From: Albugo candida | Taxonomy: Eukaryota > Oomycota > Peronosporomycetes > Albuginales > Albuginaceae | NCBI GenBank assembly: GCA_905220665.1 | Contig: CAJNAR010000020.1 | Coordinates: forward strand, 62,001-126,000 | Direction of reading: 5' to 3' | Length of the DNA: 64,000 bases | Part shown: positions 34,674 to 44,828 of the stretch, piece by piece | Layout of the letters: every line of letters starts with the position of its first letter | Numbering within the stretch: position 1 is the first letter of the stretch | Notes under the pieces: model-generated | The model's database searches: none | What the model was told of the DNA's origin: nothing | Seen by the model: the letters and a program-made list of their open reading frames with translations, nothing else | Made by a program: the position numbers and the translations under genes

Positions 34674-36068
34674 CTATAAAGCCATAAGTTCGGGATATTC
34701 CATGTATCTCTTAAAGCACTGTAAAAATTGTCCTGCAACGAAATCATCCACAACGCGACGATCGGATGATAAAGTCACATTCAAAAGAGTCGCACGATAA
34801 GGCTGAATGGGTACATCGTTCACTTGACTTGATACCTGAGGCGCTACGAGTTCCTTACGTCCTCGACCAATTGCCATAATACATGCTTGAGGTGGATTGA
34901 TGACAGCTGTGAATGTGTCAATACCAAAACCTCCTAAATTTGAGATTGTGAACGATCCACCTTGGAATTCTTCAGGCTTGAGTTTATTTTCACGTGCTCG
35001 ATGTACAAGCTCCATAAACTTCTTATTGATACCCGCCAATCCTAGAGCATCAACATGAGTGACAATTGGCGTTATCAGTCCAGACGGTGTCGCTACAGCC
35101 ACTGATACATCCACTGCGTTATTCGCTTTGACACACCCAGTACTGATATCGTAGTAATGATTTGCTTCCGGCACATCTCGAAGAGACAAAGCAACGGCTT
35201 TCAGAATGAAATCGTTGATAGAAACTTTGATTCCATGTGTTGATTTCAAAGTATGGCGGACTCTGTTCAAATTGTCAATCGCGCAGTCAATGCTTGCATA
35301 ATGGTGCGGAACTTCGACTTTTGATGCGGTCAACCTCTTGGCAATGATTTTACGCATGTTGGAGAGTGGAATATCGGTATACGTTTGGGCGTCCGACGCC
35401 AATTTCGACAGAGCATCCGAATGTTGGACGGGTTCGCTAGATGTTGAGCCACGTTTCACTTCAGTTATCTCACTTTCCTTCAGAGTCCCCTGCTGCTCTT
35501 GAACATCTTTTTGTTCATCCGAAACTAGCGATCGTTTACCCAGAAACTTGATTAAAGGTCTTCGTTCGTTCGTGCTCTTCATTGGCGCTTCGTCTTGTAC
35601 ACTGAGTTTCTGATCACTTGATGTCGCTTTGTATGACTCCATTGCACCACTAGCAAGAATCTTTTGGTAAAGTTCAGCATCCTCAGCTGTTAACGCAAGT
35701 GTGGCCCCAACAGGTATGTCTTCCGTTCCTTCCGGCACTAATATCTTGGCTAACACGGCTTCGTCTTGCATTTCATAATCAACGACTGCTTTGTCTGTTT
35801 CCACCTGACAAATCACATCTCCTGGATGTAAGAAATCCCCTTCTTTCTTCATCCAGCGTGAGAGGGTACCAACGCTCATCGTAGGAGACAGAGCTGGCAT
35901 CTGAAGCTCTTGAATGGAAGAATCTGCTGTTTCTGTTGAAAACGTAGCGCTCAGACTAGTAGCTTGAGATTGAGCTGCTCTTATGTTGCGTATATTGTTG
36001 ACAGACGAAGCCCGAAACCATAGTCTACGCGACGCTGCGGTCGCGTTGCGTTGACATACTCGAAGCAT
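34674..36068 (-). CDS. Pyruvate dehydrogenase E2-like protein resembling PDHX/E3BP, mitochondrial, 464 aa
   Basis: The N-terminus (MLRVCQRNATAASRRLWF) looks like a mitochondrial targeting peptide. A lipoyl domain follows (about 50-130): MPALSPTMSVGTLSRW, with the lipoylated Lys in VETDKAVVDYE. The C-terminal acyltransferase fold runs from IPLSNMRKIIAKRLTASK to the end, with GGSFTISNLGGFGIDTFTAVINPPQACIMAIG. The catalytic DHRVVDG motif reads DRRVVDD: the active-site His is Arg and the Gly is Asp. Human PDHX has SSDSRVVDDELA at this place, so this looks like the non-catalytic E3-binding subunit. However, the linker shows no recognisable E3-binding domain, only RRPLIKFLGKRSL. Single exon. Confidence 0.85.
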   Translation of the reverse strand: MLRVCQRNATAASRRLWFRASSVNNIRNIRAAQSQATSLSATFSTETADSSIQELQMPALSPTMSVGTLSRWMKKEGDFLHPGDVICQVETDKAVVDYEMQDEAVLAKILVPEGTEDIPVGATLALTAEDAELYQKILASGAMESYKATSSDQKLSVQDEAPMKSTNERRPLIKFLGKRSLVSDEQKDVQEQQGTLKESEITEVKRGSTSSEPVQHSDALSKLASDAQTYTDIPLSNMRKIIAKRLTASKVEVPHHYASIDCAIDNLNRVRHTLKSTHGIKVSINDFILKAVALSLRDVPEANHYYDISTGCVKANNAVDVSVAVATPSGLITPIVTHVDALGLAGINKKFMELVHRARENKLKPEEFQGGSFTISNLGGFGIDTFTAVINPPQACIMAIGRGRKELVAPQVSSQVNDVPIQPYRATLLNVTLSSDRRVVDDFVAGQFLQCFKRYMEYPELMAL

Positions 36069-36349
36069 TAGGAGCCCCTAATTCTCTGGAGCGCGGTCAC
36101 GAACCGGACTTGATGGGTTTGACCCGGTTACTTATCCGATCATGAAAAGTCACTGTGATCGAAAATGGTACGATTTTGCTGTGTTTTTCATAATAAATCG
36201 CTGGCACTGACTTTCTTCAGACGGACTCGCTGTTATGGAGATATACAACAAGAGAAGAAATCCTTGAGCTGGACTCGGTACATAACGTGCAAGACTGTAA
36301 AAGGTATTGTTCGCGATTGCGTTCCGTGAATTATTAGTATACATGTTGG

Positions 36350-36938
36350 ATGAGTAGGATCTTGGCAGAAATGTTCAATTTAAAAGATGAGAACGACTAC
36401 CATACAAAGTTTCTACTAGCGATTTATTATCGCATTTATCGATATCCTTACACCTTCAGATTTGCTATGTGATTCATTCGCATTTCGCCTCACACCTTGA
36501 CTCAAAAACACATTTTGTAGAGAACAGAAGATTACTATCGAGAAATCATCAGTTTTACTTGGTATAAGCCACGTTCTTGTGATGGACGACTTTGCGTTTA
36601 CCAGTCAAAGTACATTGAGGTCGAGCATCGATCGCTTTCAACAATTGATACTGGCGCATTCGGTAAACAGATCACCCACAAGGTATGTGGACTACTGATT
36701 TATTCACATTCATTGCTCGTATGCTTGCAGCACCAAAATTTTTGAGTTGGAAGATGTTCGAGAAATTACAGATTTTTTCATGCATGATTATTACCGGCAT
36801 TTTGGTCTTAACAAATGCGTATTCACACCGTATCGGCGAATGTACTTGGTTCAGAGAACAATCAACGATGTACAAGTTCCAAGAAAAATCAATCCGCTCA
36901 AAGAGGGATTACGACTGGACCCGGCCGAAGGCTTATAA
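36350..36938 (+). CDS. Spliced gene of unknown function, 156 aa
   Basis: Three exons (36350-36468, 36523-36682, 36747-36938; introns 54 and 64 bp) sum to 156 aa in frame. The protein is compact and aromatic-rich, with no signal or membrane segment: FTWYKPRSCDGRLCVYQSKY, HRSLSTIDTGAFGKQITHK joined over intron 2 to LEDVREITDFFMHDYYRHFG, and a C-terminal KINPLKEGLRLDP. The continuity of sense across both junctions is the support. I do not recognise the family. It is convergent with RPA3, with only 4 bp between the two stop codons. Confidence 0.68.
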
Positions 36939-36942
36939 ATAT

Positions 36943-37426
36943 CTAAAAAAGATGTCGGAACTCGGTGTGGGCCAACTCAACCATTTGATTATATGTTTCC
37001 ATGTCTAAGAAAAACACCCGACTTAGAGACACACGAAACGTTTTATTTTGCAAACTGTACCAAACTTCTCTCCAAACAAAGTCACTTTGAACTCTTCAAT
37101 TGTCCCATTTTCAAGCACTCGACCAATCACTTCTACATATTTGCTTTATCGGAAGCGTTTAGCGAACGTTCTAGACATAGAGCCTATCTACCCACCTTCC
37201 ATAATCGCTTCCTGGTTTTGGTTGTACATTGACGATCATTCCATCCTGGAGCAGAAATGTGCTGTCAAACAAGTGTAGGTCCAAAGCCTAATATCGATAA
37301 TACACTGGAACGAAGAGCTACTGCCGTTGGAGTATGGCTTTCCATGCTTCCTACTAGCGCGACTGTTTTACCGACACATTTACTCAAAAGCTTTTGATTG
37401 ACGCGAGGTGCAGTAGATGTATTCAT
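36943..37426 (-). CDS. RPA3: RPA3, 14-kDa subunit of replication protein A
   Basis: RPA3 is the small OB-fold subunit of the single-strand DNA binding heterotrimer. Four exons (37426-37304, 37245-37196, 37143-37061, 37004-36943; introns 58, 52 and 56 bp) give 105 aa. The OB-fold pattern is PRVNQKLLSKCVGKTVALVG, then DGMIVNVQ, then YVEVIGRVLENGTIEEF (human and plant RPA3 have FVEVVGRV/FVEVIG here), a short FGEKFD turn, and a final helix (METYNQMVELAHTEFRHLF). All four exons are needed to build one OB fold, which makes the splice model convincing. Confidence 0.85.
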
Positions 37427-37822
37427 TGACACGCAACGTCAGAGGGAAATTTGATTCAATTCTTATGAAATGTTATTCACCAATCAATTCGTTCGAACGA
37501 TAGTGTCACGTACCCAATGTGCTTCTCGACCAAATTCGGACAAGGAAAAGCAATTCTTACTGACGCCGATATATATTCACATCGCTTGACGCTTTCTATC
37601 AAAAGATTTGAGTCATTATGAAGGCTATAAGGATCAAAAATTTGGTTATGTGTGCTAAAATCGATCGTTCCTGATCACTTGCTTCGTTAAAAGTATTGGA
37701 GTAGAAGTTGGATGTGTCGCAAGGTATACGCATATATGCGGCAGTTCATTGCAGTTGATTGCTAGAACCCAATTCTACGAATGCCGATTTATTGATTCGC
37801 GGTATGGTAAAAGACGGAAATA
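37427..37822. other. Intergenic between RPA3 and unknown gene
   Basis: Upstream of RPA3. A short plus-strand coding-like stretch near 37672-37722 has no start and no partner exon. Nothing else seen. Confidence 0.4.
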
Positions 37823-38315
37823 TCAACATAGATAACAAAACAGATCTCTAAAACAATGCACGAGATCTTGGATCTGGTGCTCGAAATCAACTTGCTCTCT
37901 GTACCGTAATATGTGGATCTCAATGAATGCTGCGAAAATGCGGATATTAGAATCGTGCATTTGCCTATTCAACCATTCTTGCATCTCAAGTGAGGGTAGA
38001 AAACACTCGCGTTGAACTCTGAGCCCCATAACTATTCTCTGCGCGGACAGCGTGCTTCTCACTATTCTGTAAATAGCTATTAGATTATGCTGGATCCAGT
38101 TTAATGCCTTAGACGCAATTTCGATCGATCATAGGCAAGTAGGCGGGCTGACAGACGATTCAACAGTGAATCCTCAAAATCTATTGACTAGTGCAGCCAA
38201 ATTTGTGAAAATCAAAACTTAGTAAGCTATGAAAGAGACGTATAGCCGAGTTTTTCATCGAGTCCTGTGCATCAGACTTTCTCGCAAAGAAAGAATCAGC
38301 AATGCTCGTTGACAT
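37823..38315 (-). CDS. Spliced gene of unknown function, 137 aa
   Basis: Three exons (38315-38219, 38180-38108, 38066-37823) add up in frame to 137 aa. The predicted protein is all-helical and charged (SLLNRLSARLLAYDRSKLRL, EMQEWLNRQMHDSNIRIFAA, EIHILRYREQVDFEHQI). Intron 1 is only 38 bp (GT...AG). Intron 2 (38067-38107, 41 bp) would begin GC instead of GT. The frame fits only with that GC-AG intron, so this splice is the weakest point. No family recognised. Confidence 0.5.
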
Positions 38316-38550
38316 ATCATTTAAATCGAGCCGTTGTATGCCGTTGACAATACCATGAACAAGTCAGAGTCCATTCATATTGCTGATGAAAGCCTCTATG
38401 TATAGTCGTGGTCAAGTGTGTCTTTCTTTCCTCTCAAGACGAAATCTGATAACTATTCTCGACGTGTTATGCATTGCGGTCACTTGTAACTACTGTGCGA
38501 ATAAGCGATGATGTAGAACTCAATTTTTTTTTTAAGGAGTCAGAAACTTT

Positions 38551-39243
38551 CTATTTTCTCTTCTTTGTAGCGTTCTTAGCATCAGGGCTTGGTGGCTGAG
38601 CAGGGGCGGAGCTTGACTCGTCGTCCTTCGCCACATTTTTCGGAGCGGTTTGCTGTCGTTGTTCTGCCATGTGGCTCAGGAATTGGACTGCTTGAGGGAA
38701 GATCTTATCAGCCCATCCTTCTCCTACAAATGCATGCCCCTGTCAATGTTCTGAAGCGTGAGTAAGCGTATCGGCACATTTGCGTACCTGGTTTCAGAAA
38801 ATCGGCTTCTACTCTAATTTCACTAATTTCGTCAGTAACCAACTCCTACATAGAAGTAATCAGATACAGCATAAAATGTCGCGTTCACTTACTTCTGCCC
38901 ACTTGTAATTGATGAATGAGCCATCTTTCAAAATATCATTTCGTCGAAGGCGTTGAATTCCGACCGACTCTGATTGGACTTTACGAATTAGAGGAACCAG
39001 TGCCACTGCGCGTCGGAAAAGCATGTTGAACAAAGCTTCAGTATCGTTCGGTTTCTCTTCTTTCAATTTTCGATACAATTCCGCTTCTTCTGGAATCGTG
39101 ACGTCAAAGCCGTTGACGATTTCATCTAGATACTCATCTGACTTGTCCTTCTTTTTCGGAAACCAGACTTTGATAGCAAAGGCGAGTAGACTGAAGGTGG
39201 TGATTGCAACGATAATAGCGGTAACCTCTAACTCGGAGAGCAT
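38551..39243 (-). CDS. Sec66/Sec71-like ER translocation component, 193 aa
   Basis: Three exons (39243-38893, 38845-38788, 38723-38551; introns 47 and 64 bp) give 193 aa. One N-terminal membrane segment (about 8-27, AIIVAITTFSLLAFAIKVWF) is followed by a basic KKKDKSDEY stop-transfer. The cytosolic part follows the Sec66 pattern: a small-residue/Leu helix with RRAVALVPLIRKVQSE, then GSFINYKWAEELVTDE, EADFLKPG and GWADKIFPQAVQFL. It ends in a Lys-rich tail. Fungal Sec66 joins Sec63, Sec62 and Sec72 in post-translational import into the ER. The match is by pattern and topology, so the name is tentative. Confidence 0.66.
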
Positions 39244-39833
39244 ACTTTTCCTTTCACTGGAGCTCGCTCAGAGGGAGATCGTATAATCGAGTTGACCAAT
39301 TTCGACCAGTGAGAATTAAAGACCCGCTATTTTGACTTATCGACAAGTTATCGACGAATTATGTCAGGAACTAAGACCCTTTCTAAGCGGTTGTCGTGAC
39401 AATGCATCATAAAATCAAGCAGGGTCCTGCCAGATGCACTTCTCAAGGTGATACGAATGAAAATTGAAGTACACTGAGATAATTTAAATACAAGCGCCTT
39501 TTAAATTGGCGCTTCGATCGGTTGCTCTTGCTTCGCAAAGCGTAGCTAATTAAAGAAACCAGTCTGTCAGCGTTTATACTAGCTAAACTTCGTTTTTCAA
39601 CCAGTGGCCGGGTAAGATCGATATGATAACTCCCATTTTGAGTCAAGAGGTCTGCTTCCGACAAACTTGACCAATTTATAAGCACAATGTCAAACGAGGG
39701 AACTTATGCGGAGTTTTTGACCGTTTGAAAGCATCGCTATCTATTTTTATAAACAAATACATCAAGACGTTTACGATTTCTTTATAGTCGATTTCTTGTT
39801 TAATTCGTTGCATGAAATGAAGCATCGGAGTAC

Positions 39834-40754
39834 ATGCTGCGTTTAGTGCTGTCTATTGCAATGTACTAATCATTCTATGTGTTGAAGACGCACGCCACGA
39901 AGACGCCAAAAGTCGACGCGAACGATTGTGGAATGAAAGACAGAACTATTTCACAACTAAGATGCAGCCCGAGACACGCATCGTAACAAGACCTTCAACT
40001 GGACTGCCACCATCAAAGCATGAAGCTCAGGCCTCCAAAAGTGCGATCTCAGAGAATTCAGGACCGCATTTTCGGACGGAAATGCAGCTGCAGTTAGCAG
40101 TAAGAATTCACTCAACGTGGACATCTTTGATATCAATATGATCGTAGGCTTTACAATCGTTGCAGCGTGTACAAACTGCGAGGAAAAAAGAACTTATCGA
40201 GCACAAGTCTATTGAAATGGCCAAGCAGCTGCGTCAGCAGCGGAATGAAGATGCACTAAAGAAGAATTCTAAAATGGCCGTGAAGCGTCTTCGTAACTGG
40301 AATGAGAAGCAAAAGCTTGAAGAAGTAAGCAGTCATTTTGACGTGTTCACAAGCTTCGATGATGTCTTTGTAGGAATCCGAGCTAGCGTACTTGCTGCAA
40401 AATATCAAACCGGCGGCTGAGGCAGTCCATCTGGCTCAACTTTTGTCTTCTCGTTGGAAAGATGTGGGCAAAGAAGGAGGCGGATTCAAGTCTTGTATTC
40501 CACAGCATTCACGTCAGGAAATGAGAGTTCAATTTTTATTAGATAATCAACGCATTGGGGCGTTCTACCCGTGAGCAAATGCTTCACATTGGAACACAAT
40601 TCTTCATTCTGCAAGCGAGGTATCATCATCTATACCATTCCTATTTGTACATTGGTTTCCTGATACAAGACGAGTATCAAGCCATTTTTCGACTAGCGGA
40701 CTATTGTTTGGCACGTTTTTACCCTTTTCGATCAACATAGGGATGGCTACCTAG
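39834..40754 (+). CDS. Spliced coiled-coil protein of unknown function, 237 aa
   Basis: Five exons (39834-39840, 39888-40099, 40166-40324, 40374-40570, 40616-40754) sum to 237 aa. Exon 1 would be only 7 nt (ATGCTGC); intron 1 has a TACTAAT branch site. The middle is a basic coiled coil (ARKKELIEHKSIEMAKQLRQ, LRNWNEKQKLEEESELAYL), followed by KPAAEAVHLAQLLSSRWKDV and MRVQFLLDNQRIGAFYP. The final exon is hydrophobic and less certain; another frame there is also open. Its stop codon overlaps the end of the convergent PH-domain gene by 4 bp. No family recognised. Confidence 0.55.
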
Positions 40755-41647
40755 CTTCTGATTTTACCATTTTGAGCGGAAAATCGAAATAAGCCTCTTC
40801 CAAATGTTGCCAAAAAGCTCCCAGTCGCAGCACGTACGTCCGAAAATCGTTGCTCTGCACAATTATTTAATTGAATAGCCAAATGTATCGCACGTAACCA
40901 TTCTTTGAGATCAGCCTCGGAATTGGCTGAGAATACCATTCGATCTTTGACCGATCTGATTGCGAACCGCCAAAGCGTTGCTCGTGAGCCGTCAAAAATC
41001 GAGTCTTTGGGCATGACCTCAATTGATGTGCTGGTGCATACTGTGAGGTCGAATTGGCCACAAACTTTGCCATTTTCTCGAGTATAAAATGTGACTGCGT
41101 TTCGATTCACAACTGTGTACGATAATTTCCATGAATTTTTTATCCGCATTCCTTTTCCTTTCATTCGATACAAAAGCCCTGATTTGATCGATCGACGTTG
41201 TAACGCACTCATTGCTGCCTCCGGTTCTGAGTCTAAATCGATTCCAGTCGGTTGTTTACGATTTGCTGTTGGCTGCTTGGGTTCACAGCAAACCAAATCG
41301 ACACCTGTAAGTTCATCGTCCCTTTCCTCTAATATCGGGATATCATCTCGTCCTCTATTATCTGCTTCCACATATCCTTTCCGTCGCTCATTCTGATAAG
41401 CTAGAATACTCTTTCGCTTATCAGGCCGAGTATACTCTTCAACGTTTCCTGATGCGCTCGCGGTGGAAATGCGTTTATCTATTTTTTGTGAAGTCTGCTT
41501 CATCATGGAAAAGTCGGATGGATCGGTTGATATACCGTTGAATGTGGACTGGTACTTTAGCGGTCCAGCATCGCTTTGAAATCGAACGTCTTCCAGTGAG
41601 TTGATGCTAGAGTCCGTTATCGTTGAGTCCCAGGAAAAAGGGGACAT
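40751..41647 (-). CDS. PH-domain protein, 298 aa
   Basis: Residues about 1-150 are polar and probably disordered. Residues about 155-265 form a pleckstrin homology domain: KSGLLYRMKGKGMRIKNSWK opens strands 1-2 with the basic loop that usually binds phosphoinositides, strands 3-6 follow (YTVVNRNAVTFYTREN, CGQFDLTVCTS, LWRFAIRS, RMVFSANS), and the closing helix has the invariant Trp (ADLKEWLRAIHLAI). A short basic tail follows. Single exon. Role inferred: membrane recruitment. It diverges from TLS1, 221 bp apart. Confidence 0.82.
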   Translation of the reverse strand: MSPFSWDSTITDSSINSLEDVRFQSDAGPLKYQSTFNGISTDPSDFSMMKQTSQKIDKRISTASASGNVEEYTRPDKRKSILAYQNERRKGYVEADNRGRDDIPILEERDDELTGVDLVCCEPKQPTANRKQPTGIDLDSEPEAAMSALQRRSIKSGLLYRMKGKGMRIKNSWKLSYTVVNRNAVTFYTRENGKVCGQFDLTVCTSTSIEVMPKDSIFDGSRATLWRFAIRSVKDRMVFSANSEADLKEWLRAIHLAIQLNNCAEQRFSDVRAATGSFLATFGRGLFRFSAQNGKIRS

Positions 41648-41868
41648 GACGTGCCTTGACTCAGCAAAGACTCAATACTATTAGTATAGTCTGCTCGGTA
41701 GCTCGTGTAGCGAGCCAGTTGGTCGAACCCTCAAAAGTATGTAACCACCGACAGCAGAGTTTTGTAGGCGAACTTAGAGGCATGACGGAAGTCTGATTAG
41801 GTTTGAGTCATCATAGGGTTGAATTGCACTGATTCAATGAATTGCATCGATCGACATTCGGCATCACT

Positions 41869-42786
41869 ATGACGGAATTTAGAAAGCCAAGTAAGAAAGG
41901 ATTACGAAGGAAACGAGGAAGAGAAGAGATAGGAAATAGTGGTGATGATGTGTTAGAAAAGGTGGCAGATATTGTCGAGGAGCAAAGGATCAGGACGCTT
42001 GAACGCATAGCGAGTAAAAGTGTGAATTGTAAGCAAGAGGGTACGAAGAAAGTCATATCGTCAAGTTTTGATGACAAATTGTATGGCTTGCACGATCCCA
42101 GTTGTCACGGATCAGCAAACGAAAAACTGATCCAGCTACTGGATGGACAATTTACTGGACAGACGGAAAATGCGCAGTACAAACATCATAGGGAGCTGAT
42201 GTGAGTTGTCTAAATTATGTGTTTCTCTAAATAATCTAATCACGGGTAGGAATCGATATATTGAAGCGCGTCTGAACTCAACTAAAGCAGATAAAGAAGA
42301 AAAGCAATGTCAGAATAGTCAAGAGAAAGAGGACGATGCACTATACGCGCTACCATCGGATCTTACACCCATGACCATGACTGCTGAGGCCAATAGCTCC
42401 GATGGCGTATTGATTTGGAATACTGGAATTGCCGAAGTCGAGTTGCCTTCCACTTACAAAAACAAAATTGTGGAGGCCACAAAATCCGCTCTTAATTCAG
42501 AGAGTGTATTGGCCACTTCGAATCCTCATCCAACCAATTCATTACCTACCAATTTGAGCACCAACTTTAATCGACACCGGCATGACTTTATAACAGAAAT
42601 GAAGAAACTCCCACGAGGTAGGCTCCACAAATTACTATAATGATCACTATACCCTAGTTACTAATGCTTTTTGCCTTCTGGACAGACGAGCAGCGGGAGC
42701 GAGGCTTCAAACGCATTCGAAACAATGAATCAAGTGACGACGCTGTGGTGTCACGCTTCCGTAAATTCGAGTGTCGAAAATCATAG
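41869..42786 (+). CDS. TLS1/C9orf78 homologue (spliceosome-associated), 266 aa
   Basis: Three exons (41869-42200, 42250-42617, 42686-42786; introns 49 and 68 bp) give 266 aa. The family layout is present: a basic FRKPSKKGLRRKRGREE start, a central NRYIEARLN segment (human MMKYIETEL), then DALYALPSDL (human DCLYELPENI), GIAEVELPSTYKNKIVE (human GIPEVDLGIDAKIKNI), and a C-terminal LSTNFNRHRHDFITEM (human MAVNYVQHNRFYHEEL). Human C9orf78 and yeast Tls1 associate with the Brr2/spliceosome and affect splice-site choice. The ending is Lys/Arg-rich. Confidence 0.82.
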
Positions 42787-42966
42787 AGATTTGATATGTA
42801 GTGGTATACCGCCAGTCTCATTGATGCAAATGATGTCGGAACTGCATTGCGGTTTCGCTTTATAATTAGTAAAATATTTCATAATATACTGTTTCGAACT
42901 GCTTCATTTTTATTTGGTCTTGCCGATTATACTTCATTGCAAACGCTGTCATTGGCGTGGCAACTC

Positions 42967-44727
42967 ATGAAAGTCGTAGACCTTGGAGTTTCTACAATTG
43001 AGAGTCCTGAGCAAAATCAGCACAATTTGGTACCGATCGATCGTGAAGTACACTGCAAAAGCAAAACTTATATGGAGAGGGAAGCAGTAGGATTAAATGA
43101 AGATGAATACACGATGACGGCTGATGAATATGAGGAATTAGAACGTGGATTCGAGAATGGAGCTGAGCAGCAGGAGGAAAACCGCAGGGTGATGCAAATG
43201 ATAAAGGAGTTGATGGGTCTAGGCACTGAAGGATTACAAGATACCACACAAGTGCTTGAGATCGAAGGACTTTTGCAAAATTCTCGATTGGAAGAGCGTG
43301 ACAATAATGGCTCATCTATGTCACAGTCGAATGATTTTGCTTCTAATATGGAGCAAAGTCACAGTGAAGAAGCTTATCGGAGACTGCTGGTGCGATCTGT
43401 ATTGGAGCTTTCACGTGAAAAAGAAAATGTGAAGCTTGCAGCTGCAGCAGGGAATGCTTTACTGGAGCAGCTGTCTATTGTTCAGAAAGAAAAAACAGCA
43501 CTTATGAAGTCGCTCGAAGCCAAAACAATGGATTTTGAGTGTGCTGAAGCAGAAAATGCTCGATTGAAAAAGGTTTGTGAGGGGATGGAGCAAGAATTAA
43601 GACATTATGATGCTACTACGGGAAGTTGGAATAATGCAACAAATGAGAGCGGAAGCTACAGCGCCGTGAACACAGGGGGGGAAGGAAATTCAAGTAAGCA
43701 GGACGCCATTCGGGTACAGGAACATGTATGCAGACAGGATTTACCTGAATCCTGTAAACTTTGTGAGCGTTTCGAGATGGAACTAAAACTAATGGCAACA
43801 GAGAAAGAGAAGCTGCAGCGTCGATGTTTAGATTTGGAAGTGGACCAAGAGCGATCACAAAGATCGTGGACGGAGCTCAATCATCTTTGCAAGCGCAATG
43901 AACTATGTCTTAAACGCGTGCAAGCTGAATACACTAAAGCGTTGGAAGATATGGAATATATGGCGACACAAATCCAGTGTCTCAAGGAAGACCAGCGTAG
44001 CTCGGGTGTGAAGCGAGATAAGCTTCATCTGGCATCGCAAAAGCTTCAAACAGAGAATGACATGATGAGTATATTACTGGAAGAAAGGCTTGGGATCATA
44101 CAGCAATTACGAAGTGAAAAATCAGCCAATATCACACAAACGCAACGATACGAGACTCGAATCGCAATTCTCTCTGCTGAAAACACGCAGTTGGTGGATG
44201 TAATGAAAAAGTGTCATGAGCGGTTGAGTATCTTAGAGGAAGAAAATCGAGAGCAAAATGTCTTGCAGAAGCAAGTTGCTGACCTAGAAATGCTGATAGC
44301 GGAGGCAGACCAGAAATGGATGCAGTGCAGCCGGGAAAATAGAAGCCTTCGGACACGCTTCTCTTCTGCCTCTGAACAATGCGCGGAAGACTGTTTTTAC
44401 TCGAGCACAGATTACGCAGGGCTTGGAAGTGAGCAAGAATCGACTGCTGCTAATGTGCTGGAGAGCAATGCAAAGAAGCAGTCAAGAGATGAAAGCTTTG
44501 ACGGGAAGAATATCGTTATTGTCGATTATCAGGTGGACGAGTACCTTGAATGCGACGAAACTGGCACTTCTTGTTCTGAAGATCTGGATCATGCAGGAGA
44601 TGAAAACGAAGTGTCAAAATTAGCTGTATGTGTTAGCAGCCACGAAGGGAATAGTAATTCCTCACTCTACATTGGTATCTCACTTATTGCCTGCGCGACG
44701 GCATTACGGCTGATGTTACGAAAGTAA
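42967..44727 (+). CDS. Tail-anchored coiled-coil protein, 586 aa
   Basis: From ATG 42967 the protein is acidic and mostly coiled coil (about 120-480, with repeated Leu/Glu heptads such as ELMGLGTEGLQ, VLELSREKENVKLAA and EMELKLMATEKEKLQRRC). It ends with one hydrophobic segment (LYIGISLIACATALRLML) and a two-residue basic tail. That is the layout of a tail-anchored protein inserted by its C-terminus into ER, mitochondrial outer or peroxisomal membrane. There are two short Cys pairs (CKLC) in the coil. The open frame extends 120 bp upstream of this ATG without another ATG. No family recognised. Confidence 0.7.
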   Translation: MKVVDLGVSTIESPEQNQHNLVPIDREVHCKSKTYMEREAVGLNEDEYTMTADEYEELERGFENGAEQQEENRRVMQMIKELMGLGTEGLQDTTQVLEIEGLLQNSRLEERDNNGSSMSQSNDFASNMEQSHSEEAYRRLLVRSVLELSREKENVKLAAAAGNALLEQLSIVQKEKTALMKSLEAKTMDFECAEAENARLKKVCEGMEQELRHYDATTGSWNNATNESGSYSAVNTGGEGNSSKQDAIRVQEHVCRQDLPESCKLCERFEMELKLMATEKEKLQRRCLDLEVDQERSQRSWTELNHLCKRNELCLKRVQAEYTKALEDMEYMATQIQCLKEDQRSSGVKRDKLHLASQKLQTENDMMSILLEERLGIIQQLRSEKSANITQTQRYETRIAILSAENTQLVDVMKKCHERLSILEEENREQNVLQKQVADLEMLIAEADQKWMQCSRENRSLRTRFSSASEQCAEDCFYSSTDYAGLGSEQESTAANVLESNAKKQSRDESFDGKNIVIVDYQVDEYLECDETGTSCSEDLDHAGDENEVSKLAVCVSSHEGNSNSSLYIGISLIACATALRLMLRK

Positions 44728-44828
44728 AACGACAATTAGCAATTAAACTGGTGGATAGATGCAAGCAGTAATGTAAAGTGGATTAGGACAAAATCTTGTT
44801 TTTTGCGTTAGATTTTATAGAAAGTAAG

